Origin: Streptomyces decoyicus
GTDB lineage: Bacteria > Actinomycetota > Actinomycetes > Streptomycetales > Streptomycetaceae
Assembly: GCF_019880305.1 (NCBI RefSeq)
Contig: NZ_CP082301.1
Coordinates: 3,348,001-3,412,000 of the forward strand
DNA length: 64,000 nucleotides
Reading direction: 5' to 3'
Shown: piece by piece, positions 18,242 to 27,822 of the stretch
Numbering within the stretch: the first letter of the stretch is position 1
Layout of the letters: the number at the start of each line of letters is the position of its first letter
The notes under the pieces: generated by a model
Database searches by the model: none
Seen by the model: the letters and a program-made list of their open reading frames with translations, nothing else
Told to the model about the DNA's origin: nothing
Program-made: the position numbers and the translations under genes

Positions 18242-18964
18242 TCACACCCGCTGGTGGCGGCGGGTCAGCCAGAGCGCACCGGCCGCACCGGCCAGCAGCA
18301 CGGTGCCGCCGAGGGTGCCCAGCGCGATCGCGGAGTCCGCGGGTCCGGTCTGCGGCAGCTGCCCGCCGGACGAACCACCGCCCGTGGCGGAGGCACCGGC
18401 GCTTGCGGAGGCGCCGCCCGAGCCGCCGGAGCCCTTCACATCGAGGGTCAGCGAGGGCTTGGGATGATTGCTCGGGGTACAGGTGGTGGTGGTGCCCAGC
18501 GCCTTGATGGTGAGCGTGGCGGCCGTGAAGGTGACCTTGCCGCTGCCCTTGGGGGTGTACGTACCGCTCAAGTCACTGATCTTGATGGGGGTGTTGGCCG
18601 GTATCGCCTTGTCGTTCGGCGGTCCGGCGACCGGCACCGTACCGCTCTCCGCGCCGCCCAGCCTGATCAGCGCGCTCGGCTTCATGGCGCCCTTGCCCAG
18701 CTCGACGGGGCTGGAGGAGACGCCCTTCTGGAAGGACATGACGAGCTTGTACGCACCACCGTCGGCGGTGCTCCTGATGTCGATGGGCGAGACCGCGCCC
18801 TTGTTGCCGATCGGCGTTTTGCACTGGTAGTTGACGTCGACGACCTCGGCGTGGGCAGCCGGTGCGGTGAGCATCACCGCGGATCCCGCCGCCATCGCCA
18901 CGGCCGCGGCGAGGCCGGCCGTCCGCCCCGGGCGCCTGCCGTGCTGTTCGTAGAAGCGGGCCAC
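18242..18964 (-). CDS. secreted sortase-anchored protein with LPQTG signal
   Basis: A 240-residue protein. The N-terminus is Arg-rich, with a hydrophobic signal sequence ending A-A-H-A. The extracellular domain begins V-N-Y-Q-C-K-T-P-I-G and ends G-T-T-T-T-C-T-P, so two cysteines frame it and probably pair. The domain is clearly homologous to domain two of the LAETG protein. A short Ser/Gly/Ala linker leads to LPQTG, a hydrophobic helix and a W-L-T-R-R-H-Q-R tail. The GTG start at 18964 has GAAGGGG 8 bp upstream. It lies 104 bp before the three-gene overlapping set and probably heads the same transcription unit. Confidence 0.82.
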   Translation of the reverse strand: MARFYEQHGRRPGRTAGLAAAVAMAAGSAVMLTAPAAHAEVVDVNYQCKTPIGNKGAVSPIDIRSTADGGAYKLVMSFQKGVSSSPVELGKGAMKPSALIRLGGAESGTVPVAGPPNDKAIPANTPIKISDLSGTYTPKGSGKVTFTAATLTIKALGTTTTCTPSNHPKPSLTLDVKGSGGSGGASASAGASATGGGSSGGQLPQTGPADSAIALGTLGGTVLLAGAAGALWLTRRHQRV

Positions 18965-19218
18965 CTCGGATTCCCCTTCTCCCGGTGAGCGCACCGCCGG
19001 ATGTTACTGACGGCACATCAGATTGGCCGCTCAAGGTACGCCGGGGACCTTGCCGAGGGAAGGCAATGCGCAGCCCCGATCGGCCCGCGGCCCGTGCGGC
19101 GGGGAAATCCGGCCGTGTGCGCGGCGGCCCGGGGGCGCCGTGCGGCAGGGTCCGCACACGACGAAGCGCGGGCCCACAGGCCCGCGCCCAGCTCTTCTCC
19201 GACCCCTCCGCCCGCCGT

Positions 19219-19719
19219 TCAGGACGGCGCGGCGAGTTCCGCCCAGACGGTCTTGCCCGTGCCGTCGGGGTGACGCACCACGCCCCAGTCCAGGCACAGG
19301 CGCTGCACGATGAACATGCCGTGACCGCCGGGGCGGCCCGGACGGTGCGGGCTGCGCGGCGCCGGCGAGCCCGCACCGAGGTCGCTGACCTCCAGGCGCA
19401 GCACTTTGGAGGTGCAGCGCAGCCGCAGCTCCTCGGGCCCTTCGGCATGCAGACAGGCGTTGGTGACCAGTTCCGAGACGACGAGCAGCACATCCTCGGC
19501 CGCGGCACGCCGGTCGGCACTGGCGGCCGGCAGCCAGCCCCAGTCGTGCAGGGCCTGCCGGGCGAAGTCACGGCCACGCGCCACGGCGCCTCGGGTGCCC
19601 GCCAGGCGCAGCCGGCGGATCTGGCCCACCGGGGTGGCGCCAGCCGGGGCGGCGGAAGCGCCCGCGCCGCCCGACTCCGGGCCGAGATCGCCCGGCGGAT
19701 ACGGCCGGGTGGTGCTCAT
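19219..19719 (-). CDS. anti-sigma factor, GHKL serine/threonine kinase type
   Basis: A 166-residue protein. After a Gly/Ala/Pro-rich N-terminus of about 35 residues comes a histidine-kinase-like ATPase domain with N-box E-L-V-T-N-A-C-L-H-A, D-L-G-A-G and G-H-G-M-F-I-V. This is the RsbW/SpoIIAB-like class that binds a sigma factor and phosphorylates a STAS antagonist. The next genes are exactly such an antagonist and a SigB/SigF-class sigma factor. The arrangement resembles the sigma-I locus (arsI, prsI, sigI) described in S. coelicolor; that identity is inferred from recall. Confidence 0.85.
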   Translation of the reverse strand: MSTTRPYPPGDLGPESGGAGASAAPAGATPVGQIRRLRLAGTRGAVARGRDFARQALHDWGWLPAASADRRAAAEDVLLVVSELVTNACLHAEGPEELRLRCTSKVLRLEVSDLGAGSPAPRSPHRPGRPGGHGMFIVQRLCLDWGVVRHPDGTGKTVWAELAAPS

Positions 19720-19890
19720 CAGCGCTTCACCTCACCGATTCGCCTGTTCACGGAAAACAGATACTGACTGATTCAACGGATTCAGATGTCTCCTGCCCGA
19801 CCGGACCGTGAGAACACCCACTTCTTGGGTACGGAAGTTGTGACACGGACTACGTGCCCGGAATGCAACGTTCCGGACACCGCCGCCATG

Positions 19891-20259
19891 TCACTCGGCC
19901 AGGGCCGCGTCGAGCGAGTCGTGCACCGTGAAGACCGCCTCCGCGCCAGTGATCTCGAAGACGCGGGCGACCACCGGCTGCATCCCGGCCAAATGAACTC
20001 CGCCCCCCTCGGCCTCCGCCTTCAGGCGCGCGCCGAGCAACACATTGAGGCCGGTGGAGTCCATGAACTCAAGGGGTGAGCAGTCCACCACCAGGCGTGC
20101 ATATCCATCGTCCACGCAGCCCTCGAGTGACTCACGCAACAGGTCTGCGGTGTGGTGATCCAACTCACCCGAAACCGTCACGACCGCGCTGGCGCCGTGA
20201 TGGCGGATCTCGACATGAAGCCGGCCCCGGCTTGCACTGCCGACCGTCCCGCGGTCCAT
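19891..20259 (-). CDS. STAS-domain anti-sigma factor antagonist
   Basis: A 122-residue protein with a single STAS domain. The phosphorylatable serine lies in F-M-D-S-T-G-L-N-V-L, the SpoIIAA signature. It is expected to bind the kinase-type anti-sigma factor encoded downstream and release sigma. The start at 20259 is preceded by AAGAGGGG at 7 bp. It diverges from the sigma gene across about 260 bp that probably hold promoters for both. A 6-bp inverted repeat with a 2-bp centre lies at 20360-20373. Confidence 0.9.
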   Translation of the reverse strand: MDRGTVGSASRGRLHVEIRHHGASAVVTVSGELDHHTADLLRESLEGCVDDGYARLVVDCSPLEFMDSTGLNVLLGARLKAEAEGGGVHLAGMQPVVARVFEITGAEAVFTVHDSLDAALAE

Positions 20260-20518
20260 GCGCGCGCACCCCTCTTGCTGTCTAGACAACTGTTTGCTTA
20301 CGACTGCGCTCGTCGAACCCTACGCCCTCCTGACGCCTCCCGGTAGCTGAACAATCCGCATATTGCTCAATATACGGACAACACGCACTTGCCATCTTCA
20401 GGCAAAGCCAGGTAGGCGTAGAAGCACACATTCGAAACGGCCGGCTTTGGAGGCGCCGCACACCGCAGCTTCACGTAGAGGCATCGGCAGCCATATGCCG
20501 AGAACGATGGAGGAGACC

Positions 20519-21457
20519 ATGTCACCCCGGCTCGACGAACTGCGCACCGACGACACCCGGCAGCCCGCATCGTCGACACCCCCGTCCGACCCGACCGGGC
20601 ACATCCCTTCCCAGTCGCTCCCTGCCGAATCAGATCTGGCAGAAATGACTGAGATCGAGGCTCTGCCCGAGATCCCGCCGTTCGACGAGGTGGGCCCGGT
20701 GGACGCGAGGGCTCTGTCCAAGACCCTCTTCGAGCGGCTCGAAACGCTCGAGGAAGGCACCCACGAATTCGCGTACGTCCGCAACACTCTGGTCGAGCTC
20801 AACCTCGCGCTGGTGAAGTTCGCGGCCTCCCGGTTCCGCTCCCGCAGCGAGCCCATGGAGGACATCGTCCAGGTCGGCACGATCGGCCTGATCAAGGCGA
20901 TCGACCGCTTCGAAATCAGCCGTGGCGTCGAGTTCCCGACGTTTGCGATGCCGACCATCGTCGGCGAGATCAAGCGCTTCTTCCGTGACACCAGCTGGTC
21001 GGTGCGGGTACCGCGGCGCCTTCAGGAGCTGCGCCTGGACCTCGCCAAGGCCGGCGACGAGCTAGCGCAGAAGCTGGACCGCGCCCCCACCGTGCTCGAA
21101 CTCGCCGAACGCCTCAGCATCACCCGTGACGAGGTCGTCGAGGGCATGGCCGCGAGCAACGCCTACACGGCGAGCTCGCTGGACGCCCAGCCCGAGGAGG
21201 ACGACAACGAAGGCGCGCTGGCGGACCGCATCGGCTACGAGGACCACGGACTCGAGGGCATCGAGTACGTCGAGTCCCTCAAGCCGCTGATCGCCGAACT
21301 CCCGCCGCGCGACCGCAAGATCCTCTCGCTGCGTTTCGTCGCCAACCTGACGCAGTCCGAGATCGGCGAGGAGCTGGGCATCTCCCAGATGCACGTCTCC
21401 CGTCTGCTCTCCCGCACTCTCGTGCGGCTCCGCAAGGGCCTGATGGTCGAGGAGTGA
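20519..21457 (+). CDS. RNA polymerase sigma factor, SigB/SigF/SigG group
   Basis: A 312-residue sigma-70 factor without region 1.1. Region 2 contains D-I-V-Q-V-G-T-I-G-L-I-K-A-I-D-R-F, followed by F-P-T-F-A-M-P-T-I-V-G-E-I-K-R. Region 3 has R-V-P-R-R-L-Q-E-L, and region 4 ends with a helix-turn-helix in L-T-Q-S-E-I-G-E-E-L-G-I-S-Q-M-H-V-S-R. I chose the ATG at 20519 because GGAGGA lies 5 bp before it; earlier in-frame starts exist at 20495 and 20363. It would be controlled by the adjacent kinase/antagonist pair, probably in stress response or development. Confidence 0.92.
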   Translation: MSPRLDELRTDDTRQPASSTPPSDPTGHIPSQSLPAESDLAEMTEIEALPEIPPFDEVGPVDARALSKTLFERLETLEEGTHEFAYVRNTLVELNLALVKFAASRFRSRSEPMEDIVQVGTIGLIKAIDRFEISRGVEFPTFAMPTIVGEIKRFFRDTSWSVRVPRRLQELRLDLAKAGDELAQKLDRAPTVLELAERLSITRDEVVEGMAASNAYTASSLDAQPEEDDNEGALADRIGYEDHGLEGIEYVESLKPLIAELPPRDRKILSLRFVANLTQSEIGEELGISQMHVSRLLSRTLVRLRKGLMVEE

Positions 21458-21507
21458 GGGACCGCGGTCCCTGCCGGCCCACGTGGCCGGCAGCCGCCCG
21501 CGCAAAA

Positions 21508-21543
21508 GAGGGCCTGCCCCGGGACTGCTCGGGACGGGCCCTC
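21508..21543. terminator. terminator after the sigma-factor gene
   Basis: A stem of 15 positions (21508-21522 with 21529-21543) with one G-T pair and two mismatches around a short loop, followed by TTTGC. Confidence 0.7.
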
Positions 21544-21619
21544 CTTTGCTGTACTGCCGCAGAGCGCCCGCGCCCGGCTCCGTGAGGCCGGGGCGGACGT
21601 CACCCTGCGCGCGTGACCA

Positions 21620-22804
21620 TCAGACGCGAACTCCCTTGTGCCACACGGCCGAGACGAGCGGGACGCCCGGCCGGTAGGCGAGATGGACGTGCGAGGGCGC
21701 GTCCAGGAGGGCGAGGTCGGCGCGGGCTCCGGGGGCGATCCGGCCGACGTCCGTGCGGCGCAGGGCACGGGCGCCGCCCGCGGTCGCCGACCACACGGCC
21801 TCGTCGGGCGTCATCCCCATGTCGCGGACCGCCAGCGCGATGCAGAACCCCATGGAACTCGTGAAGGACGAGCCGGGGTTGCAGTCGGTGGACAGGGCGA
21901 CGGTGGCCCCCGCGTCGAGCAGCGGACGCGCGTCGGGCCACTGGGCGCGGGTGGAGAACTCGGCGCCCGGCAGGAGCGTGGCGACGGTGTCGGAGTGCGC
22001 GAGGGCGTCGATGTCGGCTCGGCTGAGGTGGGTGCAGTGGTCGGCGGAGGCGGCACCGACCTCGACGGCGAGCTGGACGCCGGGGCCGTGGCCGAGCTGG
22101 TTGGCGTGCACCCGCGGCACCAGGCCCCTGGCCTTGCCCGCGGTGAGGACGGCGCGGGCCTGGTCGCCGTCGAAAGCGCCCTTCTCGCAGAAGACGTCGA
22201 CCCAACGGGCGTGCGGGGCGCAGGCGTCCAGCATCGGGCCGGTGACCAGGTCGACATAGCCGGCCGGGTCGTCGGCGTAGTCGGGCGAGACGATGTGCGC
22301 GCCGAGGAAGGTGACCTCGTCGGTGTGCTCGGCGGCGATGCGCAGTGCGCGGGCCTCGTCCTCGACGGTGAGTCCGTAGCCGGACTTGGTCTCCTGGGTG
22401 GTGGTGCCCTGCCGGAGCGCCTCCGCGAGATAGCGCGCGACGTTGGCGTGCAGCGCCTCGTCGGTGGCGGCGCGGGTGGCCGCGACGGTGGTGCGGATGC
22501 CGCCGGCGGAGTACGGGCGGCCGGACATCCGGGCGTTGAACTCCGCGGTGCGGTCGCCGGCGAAGACCAGGTGGGAGTGGGAGTCGACGAAGCCGGGAAT
22601 GCCCGCCCGGCCGCCCGCGTCGACGGCGTTGTCGGTGGCAGGTGCTTTGCTGGTGGCACCGACCCAGGCGATGCGGTCGCCGTCGATGACGACCGCGGCG
22701 TCCTGGATCAGGCCGAGGGGGCCTTCACCGAGGGAGGGGTCGTTGGTGACGAGCTGGGAGATGTGGGTGATGGCGGTGGTGGTCGGCGTGGAAGTCGTCG
22801 TCAT
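21620..22804 (-). CDS. hutI: imidazolonepropionase
   Basis: A 394-residue amidohydrolase-superfamily enzyme. The metal-binding H-S-H motif (D-S-H-S-H-L) follows the first barrel strand. Q-E-T-K-S-G-Y-G-L is the family signature, and later metal and active-site motifs are V-H-A-N-Q-L-G, S-A-D-H-C-T-H and S-T-D-C-N-P-G. It opens the imidazolone ring to formiminoglutamate, the third step of histidine degradation. The start at 22804 gives M-T-T-T-S-T-P; the frame continues upstream through hutF. It is the last gene of the overlapping hut operon. Confidence 0.94.
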   Translation of the reverse strand: MTTTSTPTTTAITHISQLVTNDPSLGEGPLGLIQDAAVVIDGDRIAWVGATSKAPATDNAVDAGGRAGIPGFVDSHSHLVFAGDRTAEFNARMSGRPYSAGGIRTTVAATRAATDEALHANVARYLAEALRQGTTTQETKSGYGLTVEDEARALRIAAEHTDEVTFLGAHIVSPDYADDPAGYVDLVTGPMLDACAPHARWVDVFCEKGAFDGDQARAVLTAGKARGLVPRVHANQLGHGPGVQLAVEVGAASADHCTHLSRADIDALAHSDTVATLLPGAEFSTRAQWPDARPLLDAGATVALSTDCNPGSSFTSSMGFCIALAVRDMGMTPDEAVWSATAGGARALRRTDVGRIAPGARADLALLDAPSHVHLAYRPGVPLVSAVWHKGVRV

Positions 22805-22821
22805 CGCGGGGGTGTTCTCCT

Positions 22822-24177
22822 TCAGCCGCGTACCGCGGCGATGGACTCTGCGAGGGCGGTGGGTACGTCGGGGACGAGGGTGTGCACCCCGTCCCGGACG
22901 ATCTGCCGGCCGCCGACGATGGTGTGCCGTACGTCCGCCGCGGAGGCGGCAAATACGGCCGTTTCGGCGGCCAGCCGGGGCAGTGGTCCGGCGGTGCGTA
23001 CGGAGTCCAGTGCGATCGTGGTGAGGTCGGCGAGCGCGCCGGCCTCCAGGGCGCCGGCGTCGTCCCAGCCCAGGGCGGCATGACCGTCGGCGGTCGCGGC
23101 GCGCAGCAGGGCGGCGGCCGTCCAGTGCCCGCGGGTGCGGGTGCGCAGCCGTTCGTCGAGCTCCATGGCACGGGCCTCTTCGAGCAGGTCGATGACGGCG
23201 TGGCTGTCGCTGCCGAGGGACAGCGGGCTGCCGCGGCCCTGGAGCCGGGCGGCCGGGCCGATGCCGTCGGCGAGGTCGCGTTCGGTGGTGGGACACATGC
23301 ACACGCCCGTGTGGGAGTCACCGAGCAGCTCGATGTCCTCCGTGGTGAGGTGCGTGGCGTGCACGGCCGTGGTGCGCCGGCCCAGCGCGCCGTGGTCGGC
23401 CAGCAGTTGTGCGGGGGTGCGGCCGTGGGCGTCGCGGCAGGCGTCGTTCTCGGCGGTCTGCTCCGAGAGGTGGACGTGCAGGGGTGCCTGCCGTTCGCGG
23501 GCCCAGTCCGCGACGGTGCCGAGCTGCCCGGCGGGGACGGCGCGTACGGAGTGGATGGCGGCGCCGATGCGGGCGTGGGCGCGCTCCTTGAGTGCGTCGG
23601 CGCGCTGGGCCCAGCGCTCGGCGGTGCCGTCGGAGAAGCGCAGCTGGTGGTGGTTGGGCGCGGCTCCGAAGCCGGCCGAGAGATAGGCGGTGTCGAGCAG
23701 GGTGATGCGGATACCGGCGTCTTCGGCGGCGGAGACCAGCGCCTCGCCCATGGCGTTGGGGTCGTCGTAGCGGGTGCCGCCCGGCGCGTGGTGGAGGTAG
23801 TGGAACTCGCCGACGCAGGTGATGCCGGCCAGCGCCATCTCGGCGTAGACGGCGCGGGCGAGAGCGTAATAGGTCTCCGGGGTGAGCCGGTCGGCGACGC
23901 TGTACATGATCTCGCGCCAGGTCCAGAAGGTGCCGGTGCCGACCTGGACCGTGCCGCGCAAGGCGCGGTGGAAGGCGTGCGAGTGGGCGTTGGCGAGGCC
24001 GGGGAGGGTCAGACCGCGCAGCGCGGTGGCGCCGGGCGGCGGGGTGTCCGCCCCGGTGCGGACGGCCGTGATCCGCCCGTCCGCGACGTCCAGGGTGACG
24101 CCCGGCTCGACGTGGGTGCCGAGCCAGGCGTGTTCGAGCCAGTACGTCGTCGGTGTTGCCTGCGTGGTCAGTGGCAC
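22822..24177 (-). CDS. hutF: formimidoylglutamate deiminase
   Basis: A 451-residue amidohydrolase. N-A-H-S-H-A-F-H is the first metal motif, H-V-H-L-S-E-Q lies mid-barrel, A-V-H-A-T-H-L follows, and L-G-S-D-S-H is the final Asp motif. It converts formimidoyl-glutamate to N-formylglutamate and ammonia, the five-step hut branch. It begins at GTG 24177, overlapping the M20 hydrolase by 10 bp, and ends 17 bp before hutI. The pathway then needs a formylglutamate deformylase; the only candidate here is the M20 protein. Confidence 0.9.
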   Translation of the reverse strand: MPLTTQATPTTYWLEHAWLGTHVEPGVTLDVADGRITAVRTGADTPPPGATALRGLTLPGLANAHSHAFHRALRGTVQVGTGTFWTWREIMYSVADRLTPETYYALARAVYAEMALAGITCVGEFHYLHHAPGGTRYDDPNAMGEALVSAAEDAGIRITLLDTAYLSAGFGAAPNHHQLRFSDGTAERWAQRADALKERAHARIGAAIHSVRAVPAGQLGTVADWARERQAPLHVHLSEQTAENDACRDAHGRTPAQLLADHGALGRRTTAVHATHLTTEDIELLGDSHTGVCMCPTTERDLADGIGPAARLQGRGSPLSLGSDSHAVIDLLEEARAMELDERLRTRTRGHWTAAALLRAATADGHAALGWDDAGALEAGALADLTTIALDSVRTAGPLPRLAAETAVFAASAADVRHTIVGGRQIVRDGVHTLVPDVPTALAESIAAVRG

Positions 24178-25406
24178 GCCAGCCCTTCCAGTACGTCGGC
24201 GAGTGCGGTGACCCCGGCGGCGCAGTCGTCCTCCCCCGCTGCTTCGGCGGGCGAGTGCGACACCCCTGTGGGGTTGCGGACGAACAGCATCGCGGTGGGG
24301 ACGGTTCCGGACAAAATACCGGCATCGTGCCCGGCTCCGGTGCCCAGGACGGGCACCGGCCGCTCCCCCGACTTGCCGAGGATCGCGCTCAGCTCGTCCC
24401 GCAGGGCGTGCTGGAACTCCACGACGGGGGTGAAGGATTCGCGGACCACGGTCAGGTCCACACCGTCGCGGGCGGCGCGCTCGGCTGCGGCCTGCTCGAT
24501 CCCGGCGATCACGGTGTCCAGGGTGTCCTGGTCGGCGGCGCGGGAGTCCAGCCAGCCGCGGACGAGCGAGGGGATGGCGTTGACCCCGTTCGGCTCCACG
24601 CTGATCTTCCCGAAGGTGGCCAGGGCGCCGGCCAGCCGGGCCTGCTCGCGGGCGGCGAGCACGGTCGCGGCGTAGCTGAGCATCGGGTCGCGGCGGTCGT
24701 CGAGGCGAGTGGTGCCGGCGTGGTTGGCCTCGCCGTGGAAGTCGAACCGCCAGCGGCCGTGCGGCCAGATGGCGGAGGCGATGCCGACCGGATCGCCGGA
24801 CAGGTCCAGGGCCCGGCCCTGCTCGACGTGGAGTTCGACGAACGCGCCGATCCTGGCGAGCCGTTCGGGGTCCGGGCCGATCGCCTCGGGGTCGTATCCG
24901 GAGCGCTCCATGGCCTGCGGGAGGGTGACGCCGTCGCCGTCGCGCAGCCGGTGCGCGGCCTCGGTGGTCAGCGCACCGGCGGCGAGCCGGGAGCCGACGC
25001 AGGCCAGACCGAAGCGGGCGCCTTCCTCGTCGCCGAAGTTGACGATCGCCAGCGGCTTGCCGAATTCCGCTCCCCTCCGGCGCAGTTCGTCCAGCGCGGC
25101 GAAGGAGGAGACGACGCCCAGCGGGCCGTCGAAGGCGCCGCCGTCCGGTACGGAGTCCAGGTGCGAGCCGGTGACGACGGCGTCGCCGGGGGCCACGTCC
25201 TGGTAGCCGGTGGCGCCGAGCCAGGCCCACTGGTTGCCGTTGCGGTCGAGTTCGTAGGCGAGCCCGCGGGCCTCGGCCTGGGCCCGGAACCACGCGCGGC
25301 AGTCGGCGTCGGCGCCGGTCCAGGCGTAGCGGCGGTAGCCCCCGGAGGAGGAGTCGCGGCCGAGGGGCCGCAGCTCCTCCCACATCTCGTGGAACGAGGC
25401 GGTCAC
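24168..25406 (-). CDS. M20-family amidohydrolase annotated as allantoate amidohydrolase-like, in the hut operon
   Basis: A 412-residue metallopeptidase-fold hydrolase of the allantoate amidohydrolase / N-carbamoyl-amino-acid hydrolase group. Metal-site motifs are G-S-H-L-D-S-V at about 80, [16 protein letters not shown] and V-E-L-H-V-E-Q-G. The dimerisation domain has G-E-A-N-H-A-G-T-T, and G-A-G-H-D-A carries the last ligand. It overlaps hutU (4 bp) and hutF (10 bp). Its place between hutU and hutF suggests it removes formate from N-formylglutamate, replacing HutG. That substrate is an inference from context. Confidence 0.85.
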   Translation of the reverse strand: MTASFHEMWEELRPLGRDSSSGGYRRYAWTGADADCRAWFRAQAEARGLAYELDRNGNQWAWLGATGYQDVAPGDAVVTGSHLDSVPDGGAFDGPLGVVSSFAALDELRRRGAEFGKPLAIVNFGDEEGARFGLACVGSRLAAGALTTEAAHRLRDGDGVTLPQAMERSGYDPEAIGPDPERLARIGAFVELHVEQGRALDLSGDPVGIASAIWPHGRWRFDFHGEANHAGTTRLDDRRDPMLSYAATVLAAREQARLAGALATFGKISVEPNGVNAIPSLVRGWLDSRAADQDTLDTVIAGIEQAAAERAARDGVDLTVVRESFTPVVEFQHALRDELSAILGKSGERPVPVLGTGAGHDAGILSGTVPTAMLFVRNPTGVSHSPAEAAGEDDCAAGVTALADVLEGLACH

Positions 25407-27073
25407 GCGCCCCCGCCTTCGCCCTCGCGCATCGGGATGCGGACGCCGCGCTCGGCGGCCACCTCGTCGGCGCGCTCGTAGCCCGCGTCGACATGCCGGA
25501 TGACGCCCATACCGGGGTCGTTGGTGAGCACCCGACGGATCTTCTCGCCGGCCAGCGGGGTGCCGTCGGCGACGGTGACCTGTCCGGCGTGGATCGAGCG
25601 GCCCATGCCGACGCCGCCGCCGTGGTGCAGCGAGACCCAGGAGGCGCCGGAGGCGACGTTGACCATGGCGTTGAGCAGCGGCCAGTCGGCGATCGCGTCG
25701 GAGCCGTCCTTCATGGCCTCGGTCTCGCGGTAGGGCGAGGCGACGGAGCCGCAGTCGAGGTGGTCGCGGCCGATGGCCAGCGGGGCGCGCAGGGTGCCGT
25801 CGGCGACCATCTCGTTGAAGCGCTCACCGGCCTTGTCGCGTTCGCCGTAGCCGAGCCAGCAGATCCGGGCGGGCAGGCCCTGGAAGTGCACCCGCTCGCC
25901 GGCCAGCTTGATCCAGCGGGCCAGCGACTCGTTCTCCGGGAAGAGGTCGAGGATCGCCTTGTCGGTGGCGGCGATGTCCCGGGCATCGCCGGACAGCGCG
26001 GCCCAGCGGAAAGGCCCCTTGCCCTCGGCGAACAGTGGCCGGATATAGGCGGGGACGAAGCCGGGGAAGGCAAAGGCCCGCTCGTATCCGGCGAGTTGGG
26101 CCTCGCCGCGGATCGAGTTGCCGTAGTCGAAGACCTCGGCGCCGGCGTCCATGAAGCCGACCATGGCCTCGACGTGCTTGGCCATCGACTCGCGCGCCCG
26201 CTGGGTGAAGTCGGCGGGCTTTTCCGCCGCGTAGGCGGCCATGTCGTCGAAGTCGATGCCGACGGGCAGGTAGGCCAGCGGGTCGTGGGCGCTGGTCTGG
26301 TCGGTGACGATGTCGATCGGCGCGCCCTCGGCGAGCATCTGCGGCAGCAGCTCGGCGGCGTTGCCGAGCAGGCCGATGGAGAGCGGCTTGCGCTGGTCAC
26401 GGGCCTCGACGGCGAGCTGGAGCGCGTGCTGGAGGCTATCGGCCTTCACGTCGAGGTAGCGGTGCTCGATCCGGCGCTCGATGGCCCGCGGGTCGACGTC
26501 GATACAGATGGCGACGCCGTCGTTCATGGTGACGGCGAGCGGCTGGGCGCCGCCCATGCCGCCGAGGCCGGCGGTGAGCGTGATCGTCCCGGCGAGCGTG
26601 CCGTGGAACTTCTTCGCCGCGACGGCCGCGAAGGTCTCGTAGGTGCCCTGGAGGATGCCCTGGGTGCCGATGTAGATCCACGAACCGGCGGTCATCTGCC
26701 CGTACATGGTCAGGCCGAGGGCCTCCAGGCGGCGGAACTCCTCCCAGTTGGCCCAGTCGCCGACGAGGTTGGAGTTGGCGATGAGCACCCGCGGCGCCCA
26801 TTCGTGCGTCTGCATCACGCCGACCGGCCGGCCGGACTGGACGAGCATCGTCTCGTCCTGCTTGAGCGTGGTGAGCGTGCGCACCATCGCGTCGAAGGAG
26901 CGCCAGTCACGGGCGGCCTTGCCCGTGCCGCCGTAGACGACGAGCTGGTCCGGGTGTTCGGCCACCTCCGGATCGAGGTTGTTCTGCAGCATGCGCAGCG
27001 CGGCTTCCTGCTGCCATCCCCGAGCACTGAGCTCCGTACCGCGCGGTGCCCGCACGGGTCGCGGTCCCGACAT
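25403..27073 (-). CDS. hutU: urocanate hydratase
   Basis: A 556-residue NAD-dependent hydratase of full family length. It begins [14 protein letters not shown] near residue 10, with Y-G-G-T-G-K-A-A at about 49. [12 protein letters not shown] is the NAD-binding region, and [10 protein letters not shown] includes the conserved active-site region. It adds water to urocanate in histidine degradation. GGGAGG lies 8 bp before the ATG. It is the first gene of the hut operon and is preceded by a plausible sigma-70 promoter. The canonical histidine ammonia-lyase is not beside it. Confidence 0.96.
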   Translation of the reverse strand: MSGPRPVRAPRGTELSARGWQQEAALRMLQNNLDPEVAEHPDQLVVYGGTGKAARDWRSFDAMVRTLTTLKQDETMLVQSGRPVGVMQTHEWAPRVLIANSNLVGDWANWEEFRRLEALGLTMYGQMTAGSWIYIGTQGILQGTYETFAAVAAKKFHGTLAGTITLTAGLGGMGGAQPLAVTMNDGVAICIDVDPRAIERRIEHRYLDVKADSLQHALQLAVEARDQRKPLSIGLLGNAAELLPQMLAEGAPIDIVTDQTSAHDPLAYLPVGIDFDDMAAYAAEKPADFTQRARESMAKHVEAMVGFMDAGAEVFDYGNSIRGEAQLAGYERAFAFPGFVPAYIRPLFAEGKGPFRWAALSGDARDIAATDKAILDLFPENESLARWIKLAGERVHFQGLPARICWLGYGERDKAGERFNEMVADGTLRAPLAIGRDHLDCGSVASPYRETEAMKDGSDAIADWPLLNAMVNVASGASWVSLHHGGGVGMGRSIHAGQVTVADGTPLAGEKIRRVLTNDPGMGVIRHVDAGYERADEVAAERGVRIPMREGEGGGA

Positions 27074-27114
27074 GGGCCGTGCCTCCCTGACGTCGAATGG
27101 ATTGAGCTATTCAC

Positions 27115-27144
27115 ATATTGGCGCCGCTGAATACTGCTAGTCAA
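27115..27144 (-). promoter_or_regulatory. candidate promoter of the hut operon
   Basis: On the minus strand TTGACT (27139-27144) and CAATAT (27115-27120) are 18 bp apart, about 42 bp before the hutU start. The surrounding sequence is locally AT-rich. No clear operator is assigned. Confidence 0.5.
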
Positions 27145-27229
27145 CAGGCTCCGGCGAGCCGCTCGCCGCGAGCCGCATGAACCGGCGGCCGACTCCGGAA
27201 CCGACCGCGCGACCGGCTCCGGAATTTTT

Positions 27230-27275
27230 ACTTGCCCACTGGGAAAGTCTGCGCTAGCTTTCCTAGTAGGCAAGT
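27230..27275 (+). promoter_or_regulatory. promoter embedded in an inverted repeat, upstream of the regulator/ABC operon
   Basis: TTGCCC (27232-27237) and TAGCTT (27255-27260) lie 17 bp apart. They are framed by an 11-bp inverted repeat with one mismatch (27230-27240 and 27265-27275), and an inner 6-bp repeat GGAAAG/CTTTCC lies inside. The repeat overlaps both promoter boxes, so a dimeric regulator bound there would block transcription. The second gene of the operon encodes a winged-helix protein that is the obvious candidate. Confidence 0.65.
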
Positions 27276-27315
27276 CAACGGAGAATGTCCGGACCGCCTT
27301 GGGGAGGCGATGGCC

Positions 27316-27822
27316 ATGAGCACATCGGTGGATGCCGAACAGGCCTGGCAGGATCTGCAGCGCATTCGGGTACCGCAGGAGCGGGTGTACGACGAGATCG
27401 AGAGATGCGCCCATAGCGACGCCGGGGCGACGTACACCACGGCCGGAATCATGTGGGTGTTCCTCGCCGTATCGGGCCTCGATCTGCCCCGGTGGGCGTT
27501 CTGGCTGGTGCTGACCGCGTACGTCACCCTGCTCGGCTCGCTGGCCGTGATCTACAACCGCCGGACCCGGATGCGGCTGCACCGCTCGCGTCACAGCTGG
27601 CGGTCGTTCGCCACCTTCCTCGCGGGCATGGCGGTGACCGGCGTGACCATCGTGGCCTCCGGCGCACTGGTCGACTGGCTGGCGCTGCCGTTCGGCAGCC
27701 TGATCCAGGCCACCGTCTCCGCGGGCGCCTTCCTGCTCTTCGTCGGCCCCGCGAACCGCTGGGCGGTCAGCTCGCTGCGCGACCGCGCCGCGAGAGCGAG
27801 CCTCAAGGAGACGAACCGATGA
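27316..27822 (+). CDS. small integral membrane protein with four hydrophobic helices
   Basis: A 168-residue protein. About 40 soluble N-terminal residues (possible short coiled coil around V-Y-D-E-I-E-R) precede helices near 46-64, 68-86, 106-126 and 132-150. I do not recognise the family. GGGGAGG lies 8 bp before the ATG at 27316; an ATG 6 bp earlier is too close to it. It is the first gene of a four-gene operon with 4-bp ATGA overlaps, together with a winged-helix regulator and an ABC exporter. It may be an accessory membrane part or sensor for that unit. Confidence 0.75.
   Translation: MSTSVDAEQAWQDLQRIRVPQERVYDEIERCAHSDAGATYTTAGIMWVFLAVSGLDLPRWAFWLVLTAYVTLLGSLAVIYNRRTRMRLHRSRHSWRSFATFLAGMAVTGVTIVASGALVDWLALPFGSLIQATVSAGAFLLFVGPANRWAVSSLRDRAARASLKETNR

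Noticed and set aside
14468-18964. Expecting a sortase gene in the surface-protein block
   Set aside because: No protein with the T-L-x-T-C sortase motif is visible in this window.
22822-25494. 890-codon frame running through hutF and upstream
   Set aside because: The upstream half is the shadow of the M20 hydrolase gene; the hutF homology begins at the GTG at 24177.
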